Assembly (NCBI RefSeq): GCF_007748195.1 | Contig: NZ_CP037920.1 | Span: 1,054,001 to 1,118,000 of the forward strand | DNA length: 64,000 nucleotides | Direction: 5' to 3' | Source: Gimesia aquarii | GTDB taxonomy: Bacteria; Planctomycetota; Planctomycetia; Planctomycetales; Planctomycetaceae | Shown: positions 36,491-45,479 of the stretch, piece by piece | How positions within the stretch are numbered: the first letter of the stretch is position 1 | How the letters are laid out: each line of letters opens with the position of its first letter | The notes under the pieces: model-generated | Told to the model about the DNA's origin: nothing | Database searches by the model: none | What the model saw: the letters and a program-made list of their open reading frames with translations, nothing else | Translations under genes and position numbers: made by a program

Positions 36491-37609
36491 TTATTTATTG
36501 GCTGATTTCGGGTCTGTATATAGCCTGAGATGAATTAAGTCACCTTTTTGGGCTGGACTACCTGGTTTAGGCAGTTGCTCATAGACATGATAGATTTTCT
36601 TAGCTTCATTTGCAGGTTGGCCTGCATGAACCTTTGAGTCAAATCCCATTTGTTTCAACATTTTTTGTGCGGATTTGTAGTCCCTCCCAATCATAGAAGG
36701 CACTTTAAATGCCGCCATTTGCTGAACTGGCTTTTGAACATTCTTGTTTTCAGCCGCTGCGATGACTTTGCCCTGCAGTTGATAGTCATCAAGGTCGGGA
36801 CGAAAGGGATCTTTGTCTCTGCCTAATATACCGTCAATGAATCCTCGATTTTTATTCGCGACGACATCCTTAAATCGATAGACTGTCGACTGGTTTCCAC
36901 CAGGGTGAATCAGTTGCACCGCACCTGGTATATAAGTCTTCGGGTTGAGTAAGACTTTTGCTTCACTGTAATTGGCGGCATCAGCGGGCCGCCGAGGTTT
37001 CACAGCAATGATGATCTGTTGTGGCGTATTCACGAGAAGTTTTAAAAAGTATCGTTTTTTGGCAGTTGCTGCCGGCATTCCAAATAGAAAAGGCAACGGT
37101 CCTTCCATAATGTTGGCACCACGTCGATTGAGGGGAATAGGAAAGACTTCATACGTTTTTTTTTCTTCATCAATTGAAAAGATACGTTTTCCATCACAGA
37201 CCCAGCGCTCATCTTCTCCTGGTTTCAGTTGAAAAGGTTTGCCTTGCGCATTGCGTTTATCACTGACCTGGCCTTTTTTAATCTCCATCCCCGTAATCTC
37301 GATCGCACCTTTATCGGGGTGCTCATAATAAAATTTGCCTTCGGATCTCTTTTCTAACTGAAAGACGTCGTCATACCAGAGGCGTACATGATTTCCTTGC
37401 AGTTTTTGAATCTTCTTCGATTCGGTTTCCCATTGTTTTAGAATTTGCTCCAGTTCAGGCGGTAATGGTTCTATCTTAAGAACGGCATTGGCTGGATTAG
37501 GACGTTGTTTACGTTGTGCCAACAATTCATTGTTCATCAGTAACAGAATCAATGTAGTACAACAGGTAAAAATAAGAGCACTTTGATGTAAAACAAGTTT
37601 CGACTTCAT
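36491..37609 (-). CDS. TIGR03009-like planctomycete protein with C-terminal PASTA domain
   Basis: Exported: signal segment FTCCTTLILLLMNNELLAQ after the ATG at 37609 (an upstream in-frame ATG at 37696 adds 29 residues without signal character). Residues ~50-280 match the pattern of the planctomycete TIGR03009 family (EPLPPELEQILKQWETESKKIQKLQGNHVR ... RWVCDGKRIFSIDEEKKTYEVFPIP), related to outer-membrane lipoprotein-sorting folds such as LolA (inference). The last ~75 residues are a PASTA domain (VPSMIGRDYKSAQKMLKQMGF ... YHVYEQLPKPGSPAQKGDLIHL), normally a peptidoglycan or muropeptide binding module. Downstream of lptE by 229 bp on the same strand. Confidence 0.72.
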   Translation of the reverse strand: MKSKLVLHQSALIFTCCTTLILLLMNNELLAQRKQRPNPANAVLKIEPLPPELEQILKQWETESKKIQKLQGNHVRLWYDDVFQLEKRSEGKFYYEHPDKGAIEITGMEIKKGQVSDKRNAQGKPFQLKPGEDERWVCDGKRIFSIDEEKKTYEVFPIPLNRRGANIMEGPLPFLFGMPAATAKKRYFLKLLVNTPQQIIIAVKPRRPADAANYSEAKVLLNPKTYIPGAVQLIHPGGNQSTVYRFKDVVANKNRGFIDGILGRDKDPFRPDLDDYQLQGKVIAAAENKNVQKPVQQMAAFKVPSMIGRDYKSAQKMLKQMGFDSKVHAGQPANEAKKIYHVYEQLPKPGSPAQKGDLIHLRLYTDPKSANK

Positions 37610-37838
37610 TTTGTTATCCAAATCCTTCCCTGAATTGCCGGTCTGGCTGATCGGCGTGCCAGTGAAACTGGCGAGTGGCCCGATATCTATTAGCAATCCG
37701 TGCTATTGAAGAAGATAGGTTTTCTAGTAAGTGTGGGGGTGAATTTCGTGGCTGTGATTTCTGAAATGATGTGCGACCAAATACGGTCGGAGTGTAGCAG
37801 TTATCGTAATTTCTGACTATCCATTTTTGTAAATCTAA

Positions 37839-38360
37839 TTACCAGGGCATTTCCATTAATTGAACAATTTGATTGGCCAAACTATCGGTAGCAGTCTTAG
37901 TCGCGGTAGCCAGAGATTGCCCCACTTCCGGGGCAAAGGAGGCTGCCGAGACCAATGATACAACATCAGCAGTGATCGGAACTTGTTGCTGCGATAAAAT
38001 TTTACCACTTCGCATATCTTCCCAGGTTACCTCAACGACAAATTGTAAATTTAAGTTGCGAGGATCATCAAATTGAGTTGTGCCTAAGACACTTTTGTTA
38101 ATTTGTTTAATCGTACCCGTAAGTCGAGTATCAGCTTCAGCCCCTTTTGCCAGTCGAAATGGCGTGCGTGACTGAATTTTTTGCTGAACGGCTTCCGTTA
38201 ACTGGTATTCAAATCCTCGGCGAAACGTCTTATTTTCAAAAATTGGTACATAAACCGTTTGTACGTCAGGCTGATAAGAATTGCCTACTGTATACCCACA
38301 GCCTGTCAGATCGATTGACAGCAGAGATAGCAGCAACAAATTGAGCACAAAACGTTTCAT
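37839..38360 (-). CDS. lptE: LptE-like LPS assembly lipoprotein
   Basis: The short lipoprotein (173 residues) has lipobox IDLTGCGY. The mature start GYTVGNSYQPDVQTVYVPIFENKTFRRGFEYQLTEAV is characteristic of the LptE/RlpB family, which partners LptD in placing lipopolysaccharide at the outer membrane. Sequence pattern ADTRLTGTIKQINKSVL also fits. It follows the BamD-like gene by 48 bp, giving an outer-membrane biogenesis pair. Confidence 0.85.
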   Translation of the reverse strand: MKRFVLNLLLLSLLSIDLTGCGYTVGNSYQPDVQTVYVPIFENKTFRRGFEYQLTEAVQQKIQSRTPFRLAKGAEADTRLTGTIKQINKSVLGTTQFDDPRNLNLQFVVEVTWEDMRSGKILSQQQVPITADVVSLVSAASFAPEVGQSLATATKTATDSLANQIVQLMEMPW

Positions 38361-38408
38361 AAATATTTTCGATAGATAACAGACATTCCGCCAAGAAATG
38401 ATAAGTGA

Positions 38409-39854
38409 TTAGAGTTTTATTTTTGCTGGTTTCGAATCTTCTTCGATGGGAATTCTCCTGATTGGCTCGTCAAGCTCATCTAATCTCAAACGAGCCGGTG
38501 GTTCCAGTTCCTGATTTGTTGCAGGAGCTCTAGCTGACTTTGGTGGAGTGGGCGGCGTATTTCCAAATGAAGGTAAGCTTGGTACAAGTGATCTTTTAGG
38601 TTCTGGCTGCTGTTGAACCATTTTCTTTGGTGTTGCGTAGTTCGCCCAGAGGTGGTTGGTATTTTCCTCACCAAGTTCTGACAATAACTCACGGGCCTCG
38701 TTAGCAAAGCTGGAAGTCGGATACTTTTCGATCAGTAAGTTGCAATAAATGGCGGCTGACTTTGGCTTACCTCGACGCATCCAATATTGAACCGTTTCCC
38801 AATCTCGCTTTGCCTTCGCTTTTTCAATTTTTTTCAACTCTTCTTTGAGTCTTGCTCGTTCTGATTCAGGAAAGAGACGGAGAGTTGTCTCTTTGAGCTC
38901 ACCTGCATCATTCAAAACGGTAGAATCATATTGAGGACCCTGGTACGACATCAGTTTCACGTGGGTTCCCAGCATGAACGCATCTTTAAGATGAGGACTT
39001 TTGGGATATTCTTCACGTAGTAGACTAAACGTACGGTCGGCGTCCATATAACGCCCTTTTTTCAGATAATAGCTGGCGGTAAGCATTAATGAATCATCAG
39101 CGAGAGGACCTGTCGGATCATGGAGCCAAATGGATTTGAGTGCTTCCAATGCGCGGTTCTCTGTATCGAACACGGGACGCGTACGATCAAAGAAATTAGG
39201 AACCAGAGCCCAGCGTGATTCTCTTTGTTTGCCATCACTGGGAATTTCAGGAGTTTCTGAACCAGGATCTTCTAAATTGACCTGTTGAATATCGTTACCA
39301 GTAACGATCGATGGTTCCTGCAACCAGTATCGGGCGATATGAAACAATCGTTTTGTGGTTTGGTCTAAGTGGCGTGTGGAAGGAAAATCAATCAAAAGTT
39401 GATCATATCCATCTTGTGCCCATGAGTATTTTTTTTGTGCAAACTGAGATTCTGCCACCATGAACTGGGCATCCTCTCGGATCGGATCATTTTTGTATTT
39501 CTTCACAATGGCTTTGAATTCTTTCTCAGCCGCCTTATATTCCTTTGCCTGGAATTTTTCGTTTGCCAGCTTGAATTCTCGTGCGCCTAATGCCGGCTCG
39601 ATGAATGTTGAATCTTTTTTCTTTTTCCAGAGTGCGGTCTGCATCACTCGTTGCATTGGACCGCGAATTCCATCAATCGAAGGATTATCAGTTGCACTTT
39701 TTTTGGACCAGGGAGGTTTCCAGGCTGCGAAATCGGAGGATCGATCACCAAACATCGTACAGCCAGAGATCAACCCACATAGCATGAGTGCAACACAAAG
39801 GCGTATTGCAGGCTGCACGCATCGAAATAGGTAATTTAATTGGTATATGGACAT
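38409..39854 (-). CDS. bamD: BamD/YfiO-like TPR lipoprotein
   Basis: Lipobox LCGLISGCTMF; TPR-type helices from about residue 90 (FKLANEKFQAKEYKAAEKEF, EDAQFMVAESQFAQKKYSWAQ, YDQLLIDFPSTRHLDQ) match BamD, which docks on BamA for outer-membrane protein assembly. At ~481 residues it is about twice E. coli BamD, with extra TPR units (ADRTFSLLREEYPKSPHLKDA, IYCNLLIEKYPTSSFANEA) and a Pro-rich tail. I prefer the ATG at 39854 over 39863 because AGGG is better spaced before it. Lies between recO and lptE. Confidence 0.75.
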   Translation of the reverse strand: MSIYQLNYLFRCVQPAIRLCVALMLCGLISGCTMFGDRSSDFAAWKPPWSKKSATDNPSIDGIRGPMQRVMQTALWKKKKDSTFIEPALGAREFKLANEKFQAKEYKAAEKEFKAIVKKYKNDPIREDAQFMVAESQFAQKKYSWAQDGYDQLLIDFPSTRHLDQTTKRLFHIARYWLQEPSIVTGNDIQQVNLEDPGSETPEIPSDGKQRESRWALVPNFFDRTRPVFDTENRALEALKSIWLHDPTGPLADDSLMLTASYYLKKGRYMDADRTFSLLREEYPKSPHLKDAFMLGTHVKLMSYQGPQYDSTVLNDAGELKETTLRLFPESERARLKEELKKIEKAKAKRDWETVQYWMRRGKPKSAAIYCNLLIEKYPTSSFANEARELLSELGEENTNHLWANYATPKKMVQQQPEPKRSLVPSLPSFGNTPPTPPKSARAPATNQELEPPARLRLDELDEPIRRIPIEEDSKPAKIKL

Positions 39855-39898
39855 GGTCGTCATCCCTGACTTCCACCAGAGGGAAATGAATTGTTTGT

Positions 39899-40645
39899 TT
39901 ATAGTTGCAGGTAGGGTGCCATTTTAGGACGACGACCCAGGATATGAGACATGGTTGTTGATAGCAATTGTCTGATCTCTCGTTGTTGCTGGAGTGATAA
40001 GTTCAATCGCTGGGAAAGTAGTGTATTCTCGACTGTTAGTTTTTGTAAGATTGTAATTGTACCACGGGAAACCCGGACTTTTCCGTGTCGCTGTTGCTCG
40101 CAATGCTGGCAATACAAGCCCCCGTTATTTGCGTCATAGAGATACGATTCCAATTGTCCCAGTTCTTGACTGCAGCCGGTACAGTACTGGAACTGAGGAA
40201 GCTGGCCGATCTCTTCTAATATAGTTAACTCAAAAATAATTAACGATTTCTGATAATCATCATGTTCTTGCAAGTGTTGTAATACGACACATGCTGCATC
40301 AAACAGCTCTGGATGTGGATCATATTCCTCAGTGAGAGCGTCTAATAACTCCGCAATGTAATACCCCACATACAAGTTGGAAAGATTTCCAGGATAAGGA
40401 CGAAAACGATTCACCAGTTGGGCTTCGGTCAAAAGATCGAGACCACCGGAGGATTTTCGGATGAAGACTATCCGACATGTGGCTAACAAGTCAATAGCAG
40501 CCTCGAACGAGCTTTTTAATCTTTTTGCACCTTTTGCCAACGACGTAATTTTTCCAAAGTCCCTGGTGAACCAGGTAATGACTTTGCTGGACTCACTAAA
40601 GTCGGCCAGTCGAATAATCAAACCTTCGGTTTTTTCGTTGGACAT
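39899..40645 (-). CDS. recO: DNA repair protein RecO
   Basis: RecO loads RecA with RecF/RecR at gaps. The N-terminal OB fold (TEGLIIRLADFSESSKVITWFTRDFGKITSLAKGAKR) is typical, as is the zinc motif in the middle, CTGC ... CQHC (about residues 158-183). Length 248 is normal. First in a - strand run with the BamD- and LptE-like genes; 44 bp separates it from the next start. Confidence 0.93.
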   Translation of the reverse strand: MSNEKTEGLIIRLADFSESSKVITWFTRDFGKITSLAKGAKRLKSSFEAAIDLLATCRIVFIRKSSGGLDLLTEAQLVNRFRPYPGNLSNLYVGYYIAELLDALTEEYDPHPELFDAACVVLQHLQEHDDYQKSLIIFELTILEEIGQLPQFQYCTGCSQELGQLESYLYDANNGGLYCQHCEQQRHGKVRVSRGTITILQKLTVENTLLSQRLNLSLQQQREIRQLLSTTMSHILGRRPKMAPYLQL

Positions 40646-40997
40646 TGATGAGGTCAGGCTATATTACCAGGTTTAGTTGGTCGTACGATAATTATGAAAC
40701 TCTGAATCGCTGTCTCTGCGAATTCAGTTTCTCAAATTCCGATTTCTTCTTGAATCTTTGATTTTAGAAGCGCACCCTCTACGCTGAAAAGGAGAAATGA
40801 GGGGGGAATCATGATTTACGCTTACAAAAATAAAAAGCCTGCGACTAAATCGCAGGCTTTTTTGTTGTAAAAAATACAACTAGCGCTCAAATGGTGACAT
40901 ACTTTCAGAAGAGAGTATGGCAAAAATTTCGGCCCGAAGTCATTTAACCGATTATGTGTCTTTCACCGGAAAGGTCAAATCATCCAAGTGACGGACT
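40646..40997. other. Intergenic region with stacked hairpins
   Basis: About 350 bp between recO and the small secreted gene. It carries the terminator at 40832-40863, a second hairpin just right of it (GTTGTA-N5-TACAAC, 40864-40880), and a weak CATACT/AGTATG dyad near 40900. I see no ORF. Confidence 0.5.
40832..40863 (-). terminator. Strong intrinsic terminator
   Basis: A 13-bp perfect stem (AAAAAGCCTGCGA / TCGCAGGCTTTTT) with a 5-nt loop, with A and T tracts on both sides, so it can act in either direction. It most likely ends the small - strand gene at 40998-41306. Confidence 0.9.
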
Positions 40998-41306
40998 TTA
41001 GAAAACATCGAGCTTAAAGTGATTTCCTTTGTGATAAGGTCGATCACTGGGATAAAAATTATGCCAGTTCTGATTGTAAACCGGAATTCTCATACTTTCC
41101 GGATAGCGATAATACAGGTTGTCATAGCTCCCCTGTGGTCTTTGGAAGTTTTGGGGATAATAGACATAGGGATAATAGTAAAATCGTTTCCAGTCTGCGG
41201 GTTGTCCTCGACCAGCTGCCATTGCATCAGAAGATGAAAAAGTAGACGTGGCCAACCCAACCACAAACAGGAACAAACCTGCGAGCATGAGACGCCGCAC
41301 CATCAT
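40998..41306 (-). CDS. Small secreted Tyr-rich protein
   Basis: 102 residues with a clear signal peptide (LMLAGLFLFVVGLATSTFSSSDAMA) and a Tyr/Asn/Pro-rich mature part (FYYYPYVYYPQNFQRP). AAGGAG lies six bases upstream of the ATG, and a strong terminator follows, so it is a real monocistronic gene. Function unknown; similar short Tyr/Pro-rich exported proteins occur in planctomycetes (from memory). A wall or surface role is a guess. Confidence 0.75.
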   Translation of the reverse strand: MMVRRLMLAGLFLFVVGLATSTFSSSDAMAAGRGQPADWKRFYYYPYVYYPQNFQRPQGSYDNLYYRYPESMRIPVYNQNWHNFYPSDRPYHKGNHFKLDVF

Positions 41307-41377
41307 AGTTCTCTCCTTGCCAGTCAGTAGAATAAAGGAATCAACCCGGGATAGGTTGAGATTGATTTTGTACGAAA

Positions 41378-41402
41378 GGAATCCTGAGAGATTCAGTATT
41401 CC
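41378..41402. terminator. Weak hairpin
   Basis: GGAAT-c-CTGA-gagat-TCAG-t-ATTCC forms a 9-bp interrupted stem between the hydrolase-like gene and the small secreted gene. It lies 125 bp past the hydrolase stop on the - strand, with a short TTTC after it. Low confidence. Confidence 0.3.
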
Positions 41403-41528
41403 GCTTTATTCATCGACCTGATCGAGGGTGCTACAACAGGATAATTCTGCACAAACCGATTAATCGTCTCAATTAAAACTGTACAAATTTATCGAATAGA
41501 GATTATAGAGGATAACGTTTGAAGCTGT

Positions 41529-42311
41529 CTAAACGAGTCGGGCTGTAGAGATTCCTTCCATAATCCAACGATTCAAAAACGTCAGCAAAACCGTTTTGTC
41601 GTTTAGATCAGGCTGAAAAGAATTCAGGAGATGAGTTTCCGCACCCGTTGTTTCCCACATACGAGTAACTCTCTGGGGCGAAAATTGGTCCTTGGAATTG
41701 TGAGTGATATTTTGGTCGAGAAGAATCCGATTCCCTTTCAAGTTACAAGGAGCCTCGCTTCGGAAATCACTTTTATTGAACTGCCCATTGAGTAAAGCCG
41801 CTCCTGTATAGAAATGGGGGGCTCCTATGAGTAGTTTTGTGGCGACAGAACAGCCTGTGCCAGTTCCAGCCAGATAAATTCGTCCTGTGTGGATGTTAAG
41901 AATTTTTTGCAGTTCGCGGACTGTGTTTTGGACATGCTTACCAAACTGCTTCACAAACAGGTGACTGTCGGGCCAGTGATAGCCATTAGTGGGTGCAGCA
42001 GGGTCAACTGCGGGGGCACGAAATGAGAGCCCTAAATAATTTCGGAAACTGATTTGCGGCATGATTTCATGCAGATCCTGTTCAGAACCGCCATCAGGAT
42101 GTAACCAGATGACTAAAGGGTAGGCATATCCAGGCTCGTAATGTTCTGGACGAAACAGGGCGACATGCTTAATCGGTAACCTGACTACCACATTCGACTG
42201 ATTGTCATTTTCAGACATTCTGTCTACAGGAAGAGGAGGCGTGAATGCGACTCTCTCTCCATTGAACACATATTTAATCCATTTAAGACGTTGCGCATAA
42301 TCCATTGTCAT
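41529..42311 (-). CDS. Alpha/beta-hydrolase-fold protein, probably catalytically dead
   Basis: The fold is that of a phospholipase/carboxylesterase: YPLVIWLHPDGGSE (oxyanion loop), RIYLAGTGTGCSVATKLLIG (nucleophile elbow) and a C-terminal helix. At the elbow the usual GxSxG is replaced by G-T-G-T-G, so the serine nucleophile is missing, and I cannot find the late catalytic His (region AETHLLNSFQPD). No signal peptide. It is 56 bp downstream of the amidase gene on the same strand. It may be a binding or regulatory pseudo-enzyme. Confidence 0.7.
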   Translation of the reverse strand: MTMDYAQRLKWIKYVFNGERVAFTPPLPVDRMSENDNQSNVVVRLPIKHVALFRPEHYEPGYAYPLVIWLHPDGGSEQDLHEIMPQISFRNYLGLSFRAPAVDPAAPTNGYHWPDSHLFVKQFGKHVQNTVRELQKILNIHTGRIYLAGTGTGCSVATKLLIGAPHFYTGAALLNGQFNKSDFRSEAPCNLKGNRILLDQNITHNSKDQFSPQRVTRMWETTGAETHLLNSFQPDLNDKTVLLTFLNRWIMEGISTARLV

Positions 42312-42367
42312 TTTACTTTCAGTAAGTCAGTGTAGAGGAGTCTTAAATGTGGGGGAGTAACAGTAGT

Positions 42368-43099
42368 TTATTCCTGAGCAAGTTGAACTTTTGTGTGTGG
42401 ATTTGGGGTTTTTGGTGGAATGGATCCATATACAGGGAGATCAACGGCAGCAGCCACTTCGCTCATGGGGAAGTATTTTCCGGGACAGGCTGTTGCTTTG
42501 ACATCGCGGTGCCCTTGTACGTTTTCACTGGAAATGTGATATTCGGTTTTTAGAACTCCAACCAGTTTCTTAACGGCTGCCAATTGTGCTTCCGTAGGAG
42601 GTTCATTTTCGAAATTTCCTACCAGACAAACGCCAATCCCTTTCTGATTGTATTCATTATTTCCGGCATGCGCACCATGCATCTGCTCGCGCCAGCGGAA
42701 TGTCGATTCAATTGCACCATCGGGCATGCCGTTCCCATTTCCAATGACGAAGTGATAGCCGATGCCCAGCCAAGCATTGCCGGACTTATCTTTTTTCTTG
42801 CTATGAAGCTCGTGAATACTTTCAACGCTTCCAGTTGATGAAGCGGTGTGATGAATTACGATATATTCCCAGTCACGTGTTTCAACTTCAGGTTTCCAGG
42901 GATTTTGTGGTTCAAGTGCCATTGTTGGTGGTGTGATAAACAACGGCGTATTGGGAGCTGGTTTGGAAACCTGAGCTGGATATTGAGGTTGTTGAGCAGG
43001 TCCGTTAATGGTCACAGGAGGCAAGGATGTTTGCTGGGTACATCCTGCGATCTCTAAGGCCGGCAACATTGCAACGCAACACATTATGATGCCCTTCAA
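42368..43099 (-). CDS. N-acetylmuramoyl-L-alanine amidase lipoprotein (Amidase_2/PGRP fold)
   Basis: Cell-wall amidase. Zinc ligands and motifs are visible: [12 protein letters not shown] (first His), HFVIGNGNG, the central [20 protein letters not shown], and [17 protein letters not shown] (second His and Cys). A lipobox (ALEIAGC) makes it an envelope lipoprotein. The start is uncertain: I chose a TTG at 43099 because AGGGAGGG is well spaced before it and it adds a Lys to the signal; an ATG at 43084 also has a good AAGGG, and the frame is open to 43135. Confidence 0.85.
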   Translation of the reverse strand: MKGIIMCCVAMLPALEIAGCTQQTSLPPVTINGPAQQPQYPAQVSKPAPNTPLFITPPTMALEPQNPWKPEVETRDWEYIVIHHTASSTGSVESIHELHSKKKDKSGNAWLGIGYHFVIGNGNGMPDGAIESTFRWREQMHGAHAGNNEYNQKGIGVCLVGNFENEPPTEAQLAAVKKLVGVLKTEYHISSENVQGHRDVKATACPGKYFPMSEVAAAVDLPVYGSIPPKTPNPHTKVQLAQE

Positions 43100-43135
43100 A
43101 ATGCTGCCCTCCCTGACAACCAATGTGCTTATCAA

Positions 43136-43537
43136 TTCGTTTGAAGTATAAAGAAATCAATAAAATCATTCTGCTAAGTAATTTTCTAAGTCGGGACTGT
43201 AATTCCGAGCGTATTTTGTGTCAATGCGGGGAGTGTTGGTGGTTTATGCTGTGGTTCTTTGAAATGGAAAAGGCAGCCTGAATCAAAAGATTCAACGATC
43301 TAAAGTCTCTAAATTAGCAACAAAAAGTGCATGTAATTTCTTCTCACATGCCTCAAATTACCTATATTGCGCAACAGACACGATTTTGATGAAAAATAGA
43401 GCTCTTTATAGATGAGACTGAATCTAAGCCTTAGTAAAGTCGAGAGCTCTCTACAAATTTGAGGAGAAAAGATTTGGTATTGTTATCAACACAGACCATT
43501 GAGCTAAAACAAGAGGAATTTCCGCAATTTAGCGGTC
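43136..43537. other. Intergenic region downstream of the RiPP cassette
   Basis: About 400 bp with no ORF. AGAGCTCT occurs twice (about 43399 and 43442) and could pair over 50 nt. The right side of the amidase start is AT-rich with TATACT at about 43146 on the - strand, a possible -10. No T-run terminator for the DUF2063 gene is obvious. Confidence 0.3.
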
Positions 43538-44416
43538 TCATGCATGAGAGACGTCAATAAAGAAACCAGATGCCATCCAGTGTCTGAACCAGACATGGAG
43601 TTTTGCATCCAACTGATCTGGTTCCATGAGGCCTGACTCAGCAAATTGAGTGATCGTATCTCCTACTTTTAAGCCTTGATTGAGCTTTGATAACAGGAAG
43701 TATTCCGACTGAGAAACAGATTCCCGACGGACAATAAATTTTCTGCGTGTAATCGCGAGATAGGTGATTTGCTGTTCTGGAATTGGAGGTGAATTTCCCT
43801 GTCGTGCGCTGGAAATATACTCGTGAACGGGAAACTGAAATTGGAGTAAACGAAAACAGGGAGCCATTTGAAGGCAAACTTCAGGCCAGGCTTCTGGCTC
43901 TATCGAATTTAAAGCCTCTGCAGTGAGTGGCGTTACTCTTTCGATGCCCGGGCCATCAAATACTTCGCTATAAATACGTTCCAACACGGCGATTTCAATC
44001 AAAAAGTCGGTCCAGTTGAATTCATCGTCCTCGGAAATTGGCTTGGTTTCTCTTAAAAACTGAGGAAAATGAGCTCCCAATTCACTGAGCGTATAACTGG
44101 TTGGTGGGTATTTCTGAAGGAACTCCATCGAGAAGGCACCAAAGGCCGTTTTTCCCATCGCACAAACCAGAGCGGGAAATTCTTCGCTTAAGCATTCCAG
44201 TAGACGAGCATAATACGCATTGGCATAGATACCCATCCGCTCCAGACTAGTCAGTTGGGTGGAAGCGGTAATCACTGTTTCCAGCTCATTACTTTCCAAT
44301 GGAATCTTACTTTGTGCCTCTTCAGAAGCGATGCCAGCTTCGACACCAGTCGGCCAACTGATAACGGTTTGCATCCAATGTTGAATTTGATCCAGATTGC
44401 GTGATTCGTTGCTCAT
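43538..44416 (-). CDS. bufC: DUF2063 protein, BufC/HvfC-like RiPP maturation partner
   Basis: The N-terminal ~110 residues match DUF2063: [61 protein letters not shown]. These proteins accompany DUF692 enzymes in methanobactin-, Hvf- and bufferin-type clusters and are thought to bring the precursor to the enzyme. A further ~170-residue C-terminal region is family-typical but unassigned. The ATG overlaps the bufB stop by four bases, implying coupled translation. Symbol by analogy only. Confidence 0.85.
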   Translation of the reverse strand: MSNESRNLDQIQHWMQTVISWPTGVEAGIASEEAQSKIPLESNELETVITASTQLTSLERMGIYANAYYARLLECLSEEFPALVCAMGKTAFGAFSMEFLQKYPPTSYTLSELGAHFPQFLRETKPISEDDEFNWTDFLIEIAVLERIYSEVFDGPGIERVTPLTAEALNSIEPEAWPEVCLQMAPCFRLLQFQFPVHEYISSARQGNSPPIPEQQITYLAITRRKFIVRRESVSQSEYFLLSKLNQGLKVGDTITQFAESGLMEPDQLDAKLHVWFRHWMASGFFIDVSHA

Positions 44417-45342
44417 TCCACTTCAGCCGTAATGAATGATGCCGGGTGAGGGATCGCCTTTGAGGTTGTGTTCGTAACCATTTCTTCTGTACTTTCTTTT
44501 TCGAAGGAGCTCAAATTCTCATCCATGTAATTTTTGGCTTTCAGAACTTCCTCGTGCACAACAGGAAATGGTGGAATATCGGCATCCCACTCTAACAAAG
44601 TAGAAACTCCTCCGGTTCTCTGGTGTAATAACTGAAATAACTCCCAGACGGGATCAATTACCTTGCCGTCATGTGTATCAATTAAGTGGGTCCCACAGTT
44701 GGTATGTCCTGCCAGGTGGCATTGTACAACTCGTTTCGCGGGAACTGCTTCTATATATTTTACAGGATCAAATTCATGATTCACACTGGAGACATACACA
44801 TTATTCACATCGAGCAATAAGCCACATTCCGCTTCTTCTGCCATCCGGCAAACAAATTCAGACTCACTCATCGTTGAGTCTTTAAATTCCAGATAACTAC
44901 TAGGATTTTCCAGAACGAGCGGACGTTCCAAAATTTCCTGAACAGTTCGAATTCGTTTAACGAGATGTGAAAGTGTACTTTCATTGTAAGGTATTGGCAG
45001 CAGATCATGTGTATTGCGTCCTGCAACGCCAGTCCAACAGACGTGGTCTGAGATCCAGTGTGCGTTCACTGATTCGGCTAGAGATTTCAGTTTTTTCAGG
45101 TAATCGCGATTGAGAGGATCGGTGCTTCCAATTGAAAGTGAGACACCGTGCATCACAATAGGATAACGTTCTGCGATCTGCTCCAGCACAGCCCGCGGTC
45201 TTCCCCCAGAGTCCATGAAATTTTCTGAGATGATCTCAAACCAGTCTACTTCGGGCTGGTGTTCCAGTATATGGGCGAAGTGTACGGTACGCAGTCCGAC
45301 TCCCAAGCCCAAATTTTCGTGTCCTAGACGTGGTTTTAACAT
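44413..45342 (-). CDS. bufB: DUF692 multinuclear iron enzyme, BufB/MbnB/HvfB-like
   Basis: TIM-barrel metalloenzyme family that converts precursor Cys residues to copper-binding heterocycles in studied members. Conserved motifs run along the protein: [85 protein letters not shown] and [10 protein letters not shown]. The His/Asp/Glu residues that hold the iron cluster in MbnB-type enzymes appear intact. A short acidic/Ser/Thr tail (~30 residues) follows. It is co-transcribed with the DUF2063 gene and lies downstream of the Cys-rich precursor. Confidence 0.9.
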   Translation of the reverse strand: MLKPRLGHENLGLGVGLRTVHFAHILEHQPEVDWFEIISENFMDSGGRPRAVLEQIAERYPIVMHGVSLSIGSTDPLNRDYLKKLKSLAESVNAHWISDHVCWTGVAGRNTHDLLPIPYNESTLSHLVKRIRTVQEILERPLVLENPSSYLEFKDSTMSESEFVCRMAEEAECGLLLDVNNVYVSSVNHEFDPVKYIEAVPAKRVVQCHLAGHTNCGTHLIDTHDGKVIDPVWELFQLLHQRTGGVSTLLEWDADIPPFPVVHEEVLKAKNYMDENLSSFEKESTEEMVTNTTSKAIPHPASFITAEVE

Positions 45343-45420
45343 ATGTCCTCACTCCGACTTTCAGTAAGGGGACTCTTATCCGAATCGAAAAAGTTTGCTA
45401 ATGCGTGCTTGTAACAAAAG

Positions 45421-45456
45421 CAGGCTCCAGACCAACTAAATTGATCAAGGAGCCTG
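45421..45456 (-). terminator. Intercistronic hairpin between precursor and maturase genes
   Basis: An 8-bp perfect GC-rich stem (CAGGCTCC / GGAGCCTG), loop 20 nt, with A/T tracts on both sides (after one extra G on the left). On the - strand it follows the Cys-rich gene stop by 23 bases and precedes bufB by 78. It could be a leaky terminator or a 3' stabiliser that makes more precursor than enzyme message. Confidence 0.7.
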
Positions 45457-45479
45457 TTTTATTATAGCAAAATCGAAAC

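Noticed and set aside
43399..43450. Two AGAGCTCT copies as a terminator for the DUF2063 gene
   Set aside because: Each copy is itself palindromic, the loop would be long and no T run follows, so pairing is doubtful.
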